From positions 718,053-782,052 of the forward strand of contig NZ_KB891988.1 in NCBI RefSeq assembly GCF_000373625.1: 64,000 bases of DNA. The letters are read 5' to 3'. This DNA is from Streptomyces sp. LaPpAH-108 (GTDB lineage: Bacteria > Actinomycetota > Actinomycetes > Streptomycetales > Streptomycetaceae). Below are positions 53,159-60,082 of this stretch, one piece after another. Both the position numbers and the translations under genes were made by a program. The notes beneath the pieces are model-generated. The model saw nothing but the letters and a program-made list of their open reading frames with translations. It was not told the origin of the DNA and made no database searches. The stretch's first letter is position 1. Every line of letters starts with the position of its first letter.

Positions 53159-53788
53159 TCAGCGGGTGCCGCTCACCCGGCCCTGGAGCAGCCGGGACAG
53201 CGCCGCGTGCACGTCGTCCAGCGAGCGCTCCGGCTGGAACGCCTGCCAGTCCAGGGCGGCCACCAGCACCATCCCGACCAGCGCGGCGGCCGTCAGCTGC
53301 ACATCGATCTCCGGGCTGAACTCGCCCGCCGCGACGCCCTCCCGCAGCACGTTCTCCACCACGGCGACGGCCTCCTGGCGCACCACCATGAGCGTGGACT
53401 GCCAGGCGCGGTTGGTGCGCCACAGCTCGGCCACGTAGAGCTGGGTGAAGGCCGGGTAGCGGTCGATGAACTCCAGGCCCGCCCGGATCATCGCGTCCAG
53501 CGCGTCCACCCCGGTGCCGCCCCGGGCCGCCGTCCGCTCGGCCGCCTCCCGCAGCGAGGCGGTCAGCAGCCCCACCCCGTGCCGCAGCAGTTCCTCGAAG
53601 AGGACGGACTTGCTCGCGAAGTTGTAGTAGACCGTGCCCTTCGCGACCCCGGCGCGCTCCGCGATCTCGTCCACCGTGGTGGCGGAGAAACCCTGCTCGG
53701 CGATGAGCGTGACGGCCGCCTCGTAGAGCTTCTGCCGGGTGGCCTCGCGGCGCGTGCTGCCGCCGGACGTGGCGCTGGTGCTTTCCAT
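53159..53788 (-). CDS. TetR-family transcriptional regulator
   Basis: A 209-residue repressor with an N-terminal helix-turn-helix (GFSATTVDEIAERAGVAK, recognition helix TVYYNFASKSVLFEEL) and a ligand-binding domain of the TetR C-terminal type. It is the last gene of a three-gene minus-strand unit: ABC ATPase, YhgE-like membrane protein, TetR. The perfect 26-bp palindrome upstream of the ATPase is the natural operator. The ATG at 53788 gives MESTSATSGG. The inducer is unknown; the setting suggests a compound exported by the partner proteins. Confidence 0.93.
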   Translation of the reverse strand: MESTSATSGGSTRREATRQKLYEAAVTLIAEQGFSATTVDEIAERAGVAKGTVYYNFASKSVLFEELLRHGVGLLTASLREAAERTAARGGTGVDALDAMIRAGLEFIDRYPAFTQLYVAELWRTNRAWQSTLMVVRQEAVAVVENVLREGVAAGEFSPEIDVQLTAAALVGMVLVAALDWQAFQPERSLDDVHAALSRLLQGRVSGTR

Positions 53789-53844
53789 GGACCCGATTCT
53801 CACAGGTACGCGCGGGTGCCGGTCCTTCCCGGGGAGCCCGTCGA

Positions 53845-55929
53845 TCACAGGCTCAGCTCGGGGTGCAGCCGGTCCAGGGTCCACACCTGGCGGCGCCGGG
53901 CGGCGATCGCGGTGAGCGCGAGGGCTCCGGCGGTGAACGCGATCAGCACCGCGCACGCCTGCCACACCGGTCCGAGCCCGCCGCCCGTGATCAGCCTGCG
54001 CAGCGCCGAGACCACGTAACTCATCGGCAGGAACGGGTGGATGGCGTTGAAGAAGCCCGGACTGGTCTGCACCGGGTACGTGCCGCCCGCCGAGGTCAGC
54101 TGGAGCATCAGCAGCGCGAGGACGAGGATGCGGCCCGCCGCGCCGAAGCGGGCGTTCAGCCACTGCACGATCGCCGCGAAGCACGCCGTGACCAGGAACA
54201 GGAAGCCGACCGTCCCCGCCGGACGCGCCAATTCCAGCCCGATCCCCCAGTGCAGCACCGCCATCAGCGCCAGCACCTGGAGCACCCCGACGGCGACCAC
54301 CGGCAGCCACCCCGCCGGGGCGATCCGCCGCGCCGGGGCACCGGCGGCCAGGGCGCGCCGGTTGAGCGGCGGCAGCAGCATGTAGGCGACCATGGCGCCC
54401 ACCCACAGGGACAGCGGGATGAAGTACGGCGCGAAACCGGTGCCGTAGTTGGGCGCCCGGTGCAGATCGTGCGAGGCGAGCCGCACCGGGTCGGCCATCA
54501 CGCCGGTGCGCTCGTCGCGGTCGTGCTGGTCGTAGTCGGGGATCTTGCGCGCCCCGGAGTGCAGTCCGCCCGCGAGCTTCCCCGAGCCGTCGGAGAGCCG
54601 GTACAGACCGCCGTCCAGGCTGCGGGCGCCCGACTCGGCGGTGCCGATGCCCCGGTGCAGGGCGGTCGCGCCGGTTTCGGCGGTGCCGAGGCCGGTGTGC
54701 AGCTTCCTGGCCCCTGCGGCGACCTTGGCCGCGCCGTCGTTCAGCTTGTTGATCCGGCCCACGGCGTCGGCCAGGTCCTCGTGCAGATGCGGGGCGCGCT
54801 CGGCGAGGGCGCGGGACTGCGTCCGCAGCGTCTTCAGGTTCGTCCGCATGGTCGTCAGATCGCCGTCCTGGTCGGCGATCACGGTGTTGAGGTCGTCGGC
54901 CACCTTCGCCACGTCCTCGGCCGCCTGCTCGGCCTTCTTCAGGTCCGGGCAGGCCGGGTCGGGCAGCGGAGCGCTCTCGCAGCGGGTGCGGTGGATCTCG
55001 GTCAGTACGTCGGCGGAGGCGTGGGCCGCCTTCGCCGCGCCCGGGGCGAGCCGCACCAGGGTGGCGAGGTTGTCGTCCACGGCGTCGGCCGAGTCGGCCA
55101 CCAGACGCGCGGTGTCCCCGATCGTCTTCTCGTTGTCCTTGAGGAACGGACCGGCCTTGGCGTAGACGCCGTTGACACGGTCGGCCAGGGTCTGGGTGCC
55201 GTCCGCGACCTGGCGTGAGCCGTCGGCCAGGTCGGCCGAGCCCTTGGTGAGCTTGGTCAGGCCGGTGGCCAGCTTGCCGCTGCCGCTGTTGGCGTCCCTC
55301 AGCCCGTCGGTGAGCTTCTTGGCGCCCTTCTCCGCCTTGCCGAGGCCCTGCTGGAGCGTGTCGGCTCCGTCGGCGGCGGTCACCGTCTTGTCGTGGATCG
55401 TGGAGAACGACACGAAGATCTTGTCCAGGAAGGACCGGGACGCCTTGGTGGAGGCGGCCGAGCGGACCTCCGCGAAGACGGTCCGGGAGATCTGGCCGAC
55501 GATGTAGTTGTTCGCGTCGTTCGTACGCACCTGGAGCGCGCCCGTCTCCGGCGAGTCGCCCGCACTGGACGCGATCCGCGCGCTGAAGTCCGACGGCATC
55601 GTCAGGGAGAGGTAGTAGGTGCCGTCCTCCACCCCCTGACGCGCCTCGGCGTCGCTCACCTCGTGCCACTCGAAGGTGCCGCTGTCGCGCAGCCCGCGCA
55701 CCAGGTCGTCACCGGCATGGAGGTGCTTCCCGGCGGCCGTCGTGCCCTTGTCGTCGTTGACGAGGGCGACCGGGACACGGTCCAGGCGGCCGTACGGGTT
55801 CCAGAACGACCACAGGTAGAGCGCGCCGTAGAGGAGGGGCAGCAGGAGCAGCGCGACGAGGGCGGCGCGGGGGAGCCGCCCCCGCCCGAACCGCCTCAGC
55901 TCAAGCGCGGCGAGCCGGGGTGAGCGCAT
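53845..55929 (-). CDS. YhgE/Pip-type membrane protein (ABC-2 permease-like)
   Basis: A 694-residue protein with one N-terminal helix (about 23-44), a huge extracytoplasmic region (about 45-465) rich in alpha-helical heptads with repeated LxxGxxxLxxGL patterns (for example GAKKLTDGLRDANSGSGKLA), and five or six C-terminal helices. This is the YhgE/Pip architecture, shared by EsaA-like type VII secretion factors and phage receptors. Coupled to an ABC ATPase it may act as a transporter. Its ATG lies 29 bases inside the ATPase gene, so the two are translationally coupled. Export of a drug, lipid or protein is a guess. Confidence 0.87.
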   Translation of the reverse strand: MRSPRLAALELRRFGRGRLPRAALVALLLLPLLYGALYLWSFWNPYGRLDRVPVALVNDDKGTTAAGKHLHAGDDLVRGLRDSGTFEWHEVSDAEARQGVEDGTYYLSLTMPSDFSARIASSAGDSPETGALQVRTNDANNYIVGQISRTVFAEVRSAASTKASRSFLDKIFVSFSTIHDKTVTAADGADTLQQGLGKAEKGAKKLTDGLRDANSGSGKLATGLTKLTKGSADLADGSRQVADGTQTLADRVNGVYAKAGPFLKDNEKTIGDTARLVADSADAVDDNLATLVRLAPGAAKAAHASADVLTEIHRTRCESAPLPDPACPDLKKAEQAAEDVAKVADDLNTVIADQDGDLTTMRTNLKTLRTQSRALAERAPHLHEDLADAVGRINKLNDGAAKVAAGARKLHTGLGTAETGATALHRGIGTAESGARSLDGGLYRLSDGSGKLAGGLHSGARKIPDYDQHDRDERTGVMADPVRLASHDLHRAPNYGTGFAPYFIPLSLWVGAMVAYMLLPPLNRRALAAGAPARRIAPAGWLPVVAVGVLQVLALMAVLHWGIGLELARPAGTVGFLFLVTACFAAIVQWLNARFGAAGRILVLALLMLQLTSAGGTYPVQTSPGFFNAIHPFLPMSYVVSALRRLITGGGLGPVWQACAVLIAFTAGALALTAIAARRRQVWTLDRLHPELSL

Positions 55930-56698
55930 CGGTGTCCGCCTCCTTCCGGGGCTCGGGGGCTTCCTGGGTGTCCTGGGCCTTCTGGTCTTCGGGCTCGGGC
56001 TCGGTGCCGGTCTCGGCGTCCGTGGAGACGATCACGCAGTCCTCGGGGGCCGTACGGCACACCGCGAGGACGGTCGTGCCGGTGCGCGCGACGGAGCGCA
56101 GCAGGGTCCACACCTCGGCGCGTTCCTCGTCCGAGAGCCGCAGCTCCGCGTCGTCCACCGCGAGCAGCCCGGGCCTGCCGACGAGGGCGAGGGCGACGGA
56201 CAGCCGCAGCGCCTCGAGCCGCTCCAGGTCCCGTACGGGCGTGCGCGAGCCCTTGGGCAGCGTGTCCGGGTCGAGCCCGGCGGCGGCCAGCGCGGCGTCG
56301 GCGCGCAGCCGCGCCTCGTGCACCCGGTCCGGGTGCGGACGCAGGGCCTCGCGCAGGGACTCCCCGAACCGCCGTTGCAGCAGCGCCCGTTCGCGCAGAT
56401 GCTCGGCGACGGTCAGCGCGGGCTCCAGATCGGTGACCCCGGCCATGTTGGCCACGGCGCTGATCTTCCGTACGGCCGCCATCCGCCGGGGCAGCGCGAG
56501 CCCGCCCACGACCGCCGTCCCCGCGCTCGGTTTCATCCGCCCCGTGAGCGCGAGCAGCAGACTGGTCCGCCCGGAACTGGACGCCCCCGCGACCGCGACG
56601 AGCGACCCCGCCTCCGCGCGGAACCCGACCCCCCGAAAGGCCCACCCCCGTGGCCCCTTGACCCCGAACTCCTCGGCCGTGACGTCCACGCCGTCCAC
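55901..56698 (-). CDS. ABC transporter ATP-binding protein with degenerate Walker A
   Basis: A 265-residue ABC-type ATPase subunit. The Walker A position (residues 38-46) reads GASSSGRTS, with Arg44 where a catalytic Lys is expected. The signature region RDLERLEALRLSVALALVG lacks the LSGGQ consensus; Walker B is GLLAVDDAEL. So ATP hydrolysis may be impaired, or the subunit may pair with a competent one. The last 30 residues are acidic and Pro/Glu-rich. GTG 56698 has GGGGGGCCT upstream. It is translated together with the YhgE-like protein. Confidence 0.85.
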   Translation of the reverse strand: MDGVDVTAEEFGVKGPRGWAFRGVGFRAEAGSLVAVAGASSSGRTSLLLALTGRMKPSAGTAVVGGLALPRRMAAVRKISAVANMAGVTDLEPALTVAEHLRERALLQRRFGESLREALRPHPDRVHEARLRADAALAAAGLDPDTLPKGSRTPVRDLERLEALRLSVALALVGRPGLLAVDDAELRLSDEERAEVWTLLRSVARTGTTVLAVCRTAPEDCVIVSTDAETGTEPEPEDQKAQDTQEAPEPRKEADTDALTPARRA

Positions 56699-56711
56699 AG
56701 GCCCCCCATGT

Positions 56712-56737
56712 TTTTGAACTGACTGGTCAGTTCAAAA
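56712..56737 (-). promoter_or_regulatory. Perfect 26-bp palindrome, probable TetR operator
   Basis: The half site TTTTGAACTGAC is followed by TG and its exact complement GTCAGTTCAAAA. It lies 14 bases before the GTG of the ATPase gene, where the promoter must be. Its size and symmetry suit two TetR dimers or one extended site. The repressor is expected to be the third gene of the operon. Confidence 0.88.
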
Positions 56738-56800
56738 GTATGCCGGACGGCGGAAGTGAGGGAAACGGCGGGGGTGTTGTCGCGGGTCTAGGCTGGCGCG

Positions 56801-57649
56801 GTGACTGAGGACCAGGAGCGGGTGCGGCCGTCGGGCGTGTGGGCCACGGCGGTGGGGGTGGCCCGGGTGCGGGCGCTGGAGACCGAGCGGGAGAACGCGC
56901 TGTTCCGCGATCCGCTGGCACGGGCCTTCGCCGCGGCCGGTGGTCTGTGGCCCTCCTCGCCGCCGCCCGCCGACGAGGCCGCGCGCCGCCGTCGCCTTGG
57001 CGTGGCGTTCTCCATCGTCATCAGGACGAAGTTCCTCGACGACCTGCTGCGGGAGGCGTCCGCGTCCGGGGTCCGGCAGGTCGTGCTGCTCGGCGCGGGC
57101 ATGGACAGCCGGGCCTTCCGGATGGCCTGGCCCGAGGGCACCCGGCTGTTCGAGGTCGACACCGCCGTGCCGCTGGACTTCAAGGCTTCGGTGCTGCGCC
57201 AGGAGCGGGCCGTCGCCCGCTGCGAGCGGATCACCGTCCCGGTGGACCTGCGGGAGGACTGGCCCCGCGCGCTGGCCGCCGCGGGGCACGACCCGGCGCT
57301 CCCGACCGTGTGGATCGCCGAAGGGCTGCTGATCTATCTGCCCGAGGACGCGGTGGAGCTGCTGCTGGCCCGGATCGGCGCGCGGTCGGCGACCGGCAGC
57401 CGGATGGGGCTGACGCTCGGCTCGCGCGGCGTCATCGAGCGCTTCGGCGCGGACGCCGCGCCGGGCTCGGCGGCGTCCCTGTGGGTCTCGGAGATGCCCG
57501 ACGACCCGGTGGGCTGGCTGGCCGGGCACGGCTGGGAGGCGAGCGGCCACACCCTGCGCGAGCGCGCCGCCGCCTACGGCCGCCCCCTCACCACCCCGGC
57601 GCGGCGCGAGGAGGGGCCCGGCGGACTGATCTCGGCGGTCCGGCGGTAG
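56801..57649 (+). CDS. SAM-dependent methyltransferase (leucine-carboxyl-methyltransferase-like family)
   Basis: A 282-residue methyltransferase of the PPM1/LCMT superfamily (the kind often annotated as O-methyltransferase, TIGR00027). The SAM motif is QVVLLGAGMDSRAFRM, followed by LFEVDTAVPLDFK and WIAEGLLIYLPEDAVELLL. The GTG at 56801 is six bases after TAGGCT (56789-56794), a good -10 box, and lacks a ribosome site, so a leaderless mRNA is likely. Such genes are many in streptomycetes; some modify secondary metabolites. The substrate is unknown. It is divergent from the ABC/YhgE operon. Confidence 0.88.
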   Translation: MTEDQERVRPSGVWATAVGVARVRALETERENALFRDPLARAFAAAGGLWPSSPPPADEAARRRRLGVAFSIVIRTKFLDDLLREASASGVRQVVLLGAGMDSRAFRMAWPEGTRLFEVDTAVPLDFKASVLRQERAVARCERITVPVDLREDWPRALAAAGHDPALPTVWIAEGLLIYLPEDAVELLLARIGARSATGSRMGLTLGSRGVIERFGADAAPGSAASLWVSEMPDDPVGWLAGHGWEASGHTLRERAAAYGRPLTTPARREEGPGGLISAVRR

Positions 57650-57868
57650 GGCGAGCGCTGTCCGCCCCCGCGCGGGGCCGGTGATGACCGTCCGGCCAGG
57701 GGGCCGGTGATGTCCGCTCCGCGAGGAGGACGGTGACGCGGTGCGGCCGGGCCCTCTCCGTATGCCCGGCATCGGTGCGAAAGCGCAGGTCGGGGCGGAT
57801 TGTCAGTGGCAGGGGTCACGATGGGCACCGATGGCATCCGTGCCGTCACCGACGACAGGAGGTTCGTC

Positions 57869-58396
57869 ATGGCCGTCTCGTCCTCAGCCGCAGCCCGGCG
57901 ACCCGGCGCCACCGGCTCCGCCCCGTCACCCGGCGGCCCGGCGAGCGATGTGCACCCGGTGGTCCGCCGGGCCACCGCGCCGCCCGCCGCCGTCGCCCTG
58001 CTCGCCCAGGCCCGCAGCGCCCTGGCGGAGGCCGTCGCCGAGGAGGCGCCCAACGAGCGCTACGCGACGGCCCATCTCGCCGCCCTGCGCACCGCCGCCG
58101 CCGTCCTCGCCGCGCGCGGCAGGCCCGATCCCACGCCCCGCCGCCGCGCCCGCATCCGCAGCGCCTGGGAGGTGCTGCCCGAGATCGCCCCCGAACTGAC
58201 CGAGTGGAGCGCCCTGTTCGCCTCCGGCGCGGCCCGCCGCGCCCGCGCCGAGGCGGGCATCAGGGGCGCGGCGAGCGCCCGCGACGCCGACGACCTGATA
58301 CGCGACGTGGCGCTGTTCATCCGACTGGTCGAGCGGATGCTGCTCCCGCGACCGGTGCTGCCCCGCACCCGGGGAGAGGAGGGCGCGCGGGGCTGA
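57869..58396 (+). CDS. SAV_6107-type HEPN domain protein
   Basis: A 175-residue protein with a mostly helical HEPN-like domain (about 35-165) recalled as the SAV_6107 family. The helices bear RSALAEAVAEEAPNERYATAHLAALR and, near the end, DLIRDVALFIRLVER. The RNase motif (R-x4-6-H) of active HEPN nucleases is not clear, though RYATAH near residue 65 could be read that way. The ATG at 57869 has AGGAGG nine bases before it. The N-terminal 30 residues are Ser/Ala/Pro-rich and probably disordered. It is followed by a methyltransferase gene with its own leader. Confidence 0.82.
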   Translation: MAVSSSAAARRPGATGSAPSPGGPASDVHPVVRRATAPPAAVALLAQARSALAEAVAEEAPNERYATAHLAALRTAAAVLAARGRPDPTPRRRARIRSAWEVLPEIAPELTEWSALFASGAARRARAEAGIRGAASARDADDLIRDVALFIRLVERMLLPRPVLPRTRGEEGARG

Positions 58397-58473
58397 GACC
58401 CGGGCCGTGTCCACCTCGCGAGACGCGCTCCGGCGCAGGCCGCCGGGGGTGACCCGGGCGCGGTCGCAGGCAA

Positions 58474-58579
58474 TAGGGTGGAAGGGCCTGCTGCCTCCAC
58501 CCCGCCGGGACGGGCCGGGGAGGCAACCCCTTTCGCGCCGCCGGGCAACGGGCGGTGCCGCGCCGAGGAGTCAACTGCC
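58474..58579 (+). promoter_or_regulatory. Structured leader of the second methyltransferase
   Basis: TAGGGT (58474-58479) is a plausible -10 box. The leader folds into TGCCTCC / GGAGGCA (58492-58498 with 58519-58525) with inner pairing CCCC/GGGG, then a second stem-loop that carries GGGCAACGGGCGGTGCC, ending just before GAGGAG. The GGCAAC...GGTGCC string recalls the core of SAM riboswitches, but the flanking helices do not match SAM-I or SAM-IV. Confidence 0.35.
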
Positions 58580-59347
58580 GTGCCGGACCCGATGCCCCGC
58601 GCCTCCCTCCGTACCGCCGTGGTGTGGGACGTCCTCCGGGACGCCCTGGACCGCCAGGTCAAGGCCTCGGGACGGGACGTGCTGGACGTGCTCGACACCG
58701 GCGGCGGCAGCGGCCGGTTCGCGGTGCCGGTCGCCCGGCTCGGCCACCACGTCACCGTCGTCGACCCCAGCCCCAACGCCCTCTTCGCCCTGGAGCGCCG
58801 GGCCGCCGAGGCGGGCGTCGCCGACCGGGTGCGCGGTGTCCAGGGCGACGCCCACGGCCTCTTCGACGTGGTCGACCGGGGCGGCTACGACGCGGTGCTG
58901 TGCCACGGCGTCCTGGAGTACGTCGACGACCCCGCCGAGGGCGTCCGCAACACCGTCGCCGCGCTGCGCCCCGGCGGTGTGCTCAGCCTGCTCGCCGCCG
59001 GGCTCGGCGGCGCCGTCCTCGCCCGCGCCCTGGCCGGTCACTTCACCGAGGCCCGGCACGCCCTCCAGGACCCCGACGGCCGCTGGGGCGAGAGCGACCC
59101 GGTCCCGCACCGCTTCACCGCCGAGCAGCTGACCGCGCTGGTCGAGGGCGCGGGCCTCAGGGCCGCCGCGGTGCACGGCGTACGGGTCTTCGCGGACCTC
59201 GTGCCCGGCGTCCTGGTGGACACCGAGCCCGGCGCGCTCGACGCCCTGCTCCGTCTGGAGGCCGCCGCGGCCGAGCTGCCCGCCTTCCACTCCGTGGCCA
59301 CGCAGATCCATGTGCTCGGTGAGACACCCGGGGCGCCGCGGGCCTGA
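58580..59347 (+). CDS. Class I SAM-dependent methyltransferase
   Basis: A 255-residue Rossmann-fold methyltransferase. The SAM motif is VLDVLDTGGGSGRFAVPVARLG, quoted here as DTGGGSGRFAVP; the acidic ribose contact is VTVVDPSPN, and motif IV is DAVLCHGVLEYVDD. The C-terminal region (about 200-255) is beta-rich. The GTG at 58580 was preferred because GAGGAG lies ten bases upstream; an ATG at 58592 also fits. No target is apparent; small molecule or quinone-type acceptors are possible. A perfect 16-base palindrome (59364-59379) follows the stop. Confidence 0.87.
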   Translation: MPDPMPRASLRTAVVWDVLRDALDRQVKASGRDVLDVLDTGGGSGRFAVPVARLGHHVTVVDPSPNALFALERRAAEAGVADRVRGVQGDAHGLFDVVDRGGYDAVLCHGVLEYVDDPAEGVRNTVAALRPGGVLSLLAAGLGGAVLARALAGHFTEARHALQDPDGRWGESDPVPHRFTAEQLTALVEGAGLRAAAVHGVRVFADLVPGVLVDTEPGALDALLRLEAAAAELPAFHSVATQIHVLGETPGAPRA

Positions 59348-59363
59348 GCGCCCCGGGTGACCC

Positions 59364-59379
59364 GCCGCTGATCAGCGGC
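59364..59379 (+). terminator. Short palindrome after the methyltransferase
   Basis: GCCGCTGATCAGCGGC is a perfect 16-base palindrome 16 bases after the stop, followed by TTGTCGG. It could be a weak terminator. The other 240 bases before the DUF3040 gene contain its promoter region but no structure I can name. Confidence 0.45.
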
Positions 59380-59622
59380 TTGTCGGCAGATGGAGTACGC
59401 CACAAGCCCTCCGATCGAGGGGTTTGCGCCGTATGATCGAGGTACACCGAACCGGCATGACGGGTCGGCCGTTGGGGAATGGAAGCTTCAGCGGGCCGGG
59501 ACGCCGTGGCGGCTCCGGTTGGTCAGAAGGCGCAGAGGGGCGGGTTTCACGGGGGCGATTCCCTGCCTATCCTGAAAAGACCCCCCGGGTCGCCCCGGCG
59601 ACTGCACGATGAGGAGGACTCC

Positions 59623-60012
59623 GTGCCGCTCTCGGAGCACGAGCAGCGCATGCTCGAGCAAATGGAGCGAGCGCTGTACGCCGAAGATCCCAAGTTCGCG
59701 TCGGCGCTTGAGGGAAACGGGCTGCGGACGTACACCCGTCGGCGGGTCTACCAGTCCGTAGCGGGTTTCCTCGTGGGTATCGCGCTCCTCATGGCCGGTA
59801 TGGTCGCGCAGATCATCTGGATCAGTGTGGTGGGCTTCCTCGTCATGCTGGGCTGTGCCGTCCTCGCGGTCACCGGCTGGCGCAAGGCGCCCAAGCCGGG
59901 CGAGCGCCACGGTCCGGCGGCCAGGCGCCGCCGCCCGGTGCGCCGCAGACGCACCATGATGGAGCGGATCGAGGCCCGCTGGCAGCGCCGCCGAGACGAA
60001 CAGGGCCACTGA
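59623..60012 (+). CDS. DUF3040 membrane protein
   Basis: A 129-residue protein of the actinobacterial DUF3040 family. It starts with the conserved cytoplasmic block LSEHEQRMLEQMERALYAEDPKFAS, then two helices (about 47-64 and 68-88), and ends in a strongly basic tail (ARRRRPVRRRRTMM). The GTG at 59623 has GAGGAGG upstream. In S. coelicolor a DUF3040 gene lies beside the division/cell-wall cluster, which fits the neighbourhood here. Function is unknown. Confidence 0.9.
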   Translation: MPLSEHEQRMLEQMERALYAEDPKFASALEGNGLRTYTRRRVYQSVAGFLVGIALLMAGMVAQIIWISVVGFLVMLGCAVLAVTGWRKAPKPGERHGPAARRRRPVRRRRTMMERIEARWQRRRDEQGH

Positions 60013-60034
60013 CCGCCCGCACACCGACAGACAT

Positions 60035-60075
60035 GCGTGAGGGGTGACCACCGAGCCGGTGGTCACCCCTCACGC
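60035..60075. terminator. Bidirectional terminator between DUF3040 and TgpA genes
   Basis: A perfect 19-base inverted repeat (GCGTGAGGGGTGACCACCG and its complement) with a three-base loop AGC, in the 70 bases between two converging genes. It is likely used by both transcripts. Confidence 0.9.
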
Positions 60076-60082
60076 GTATCCG

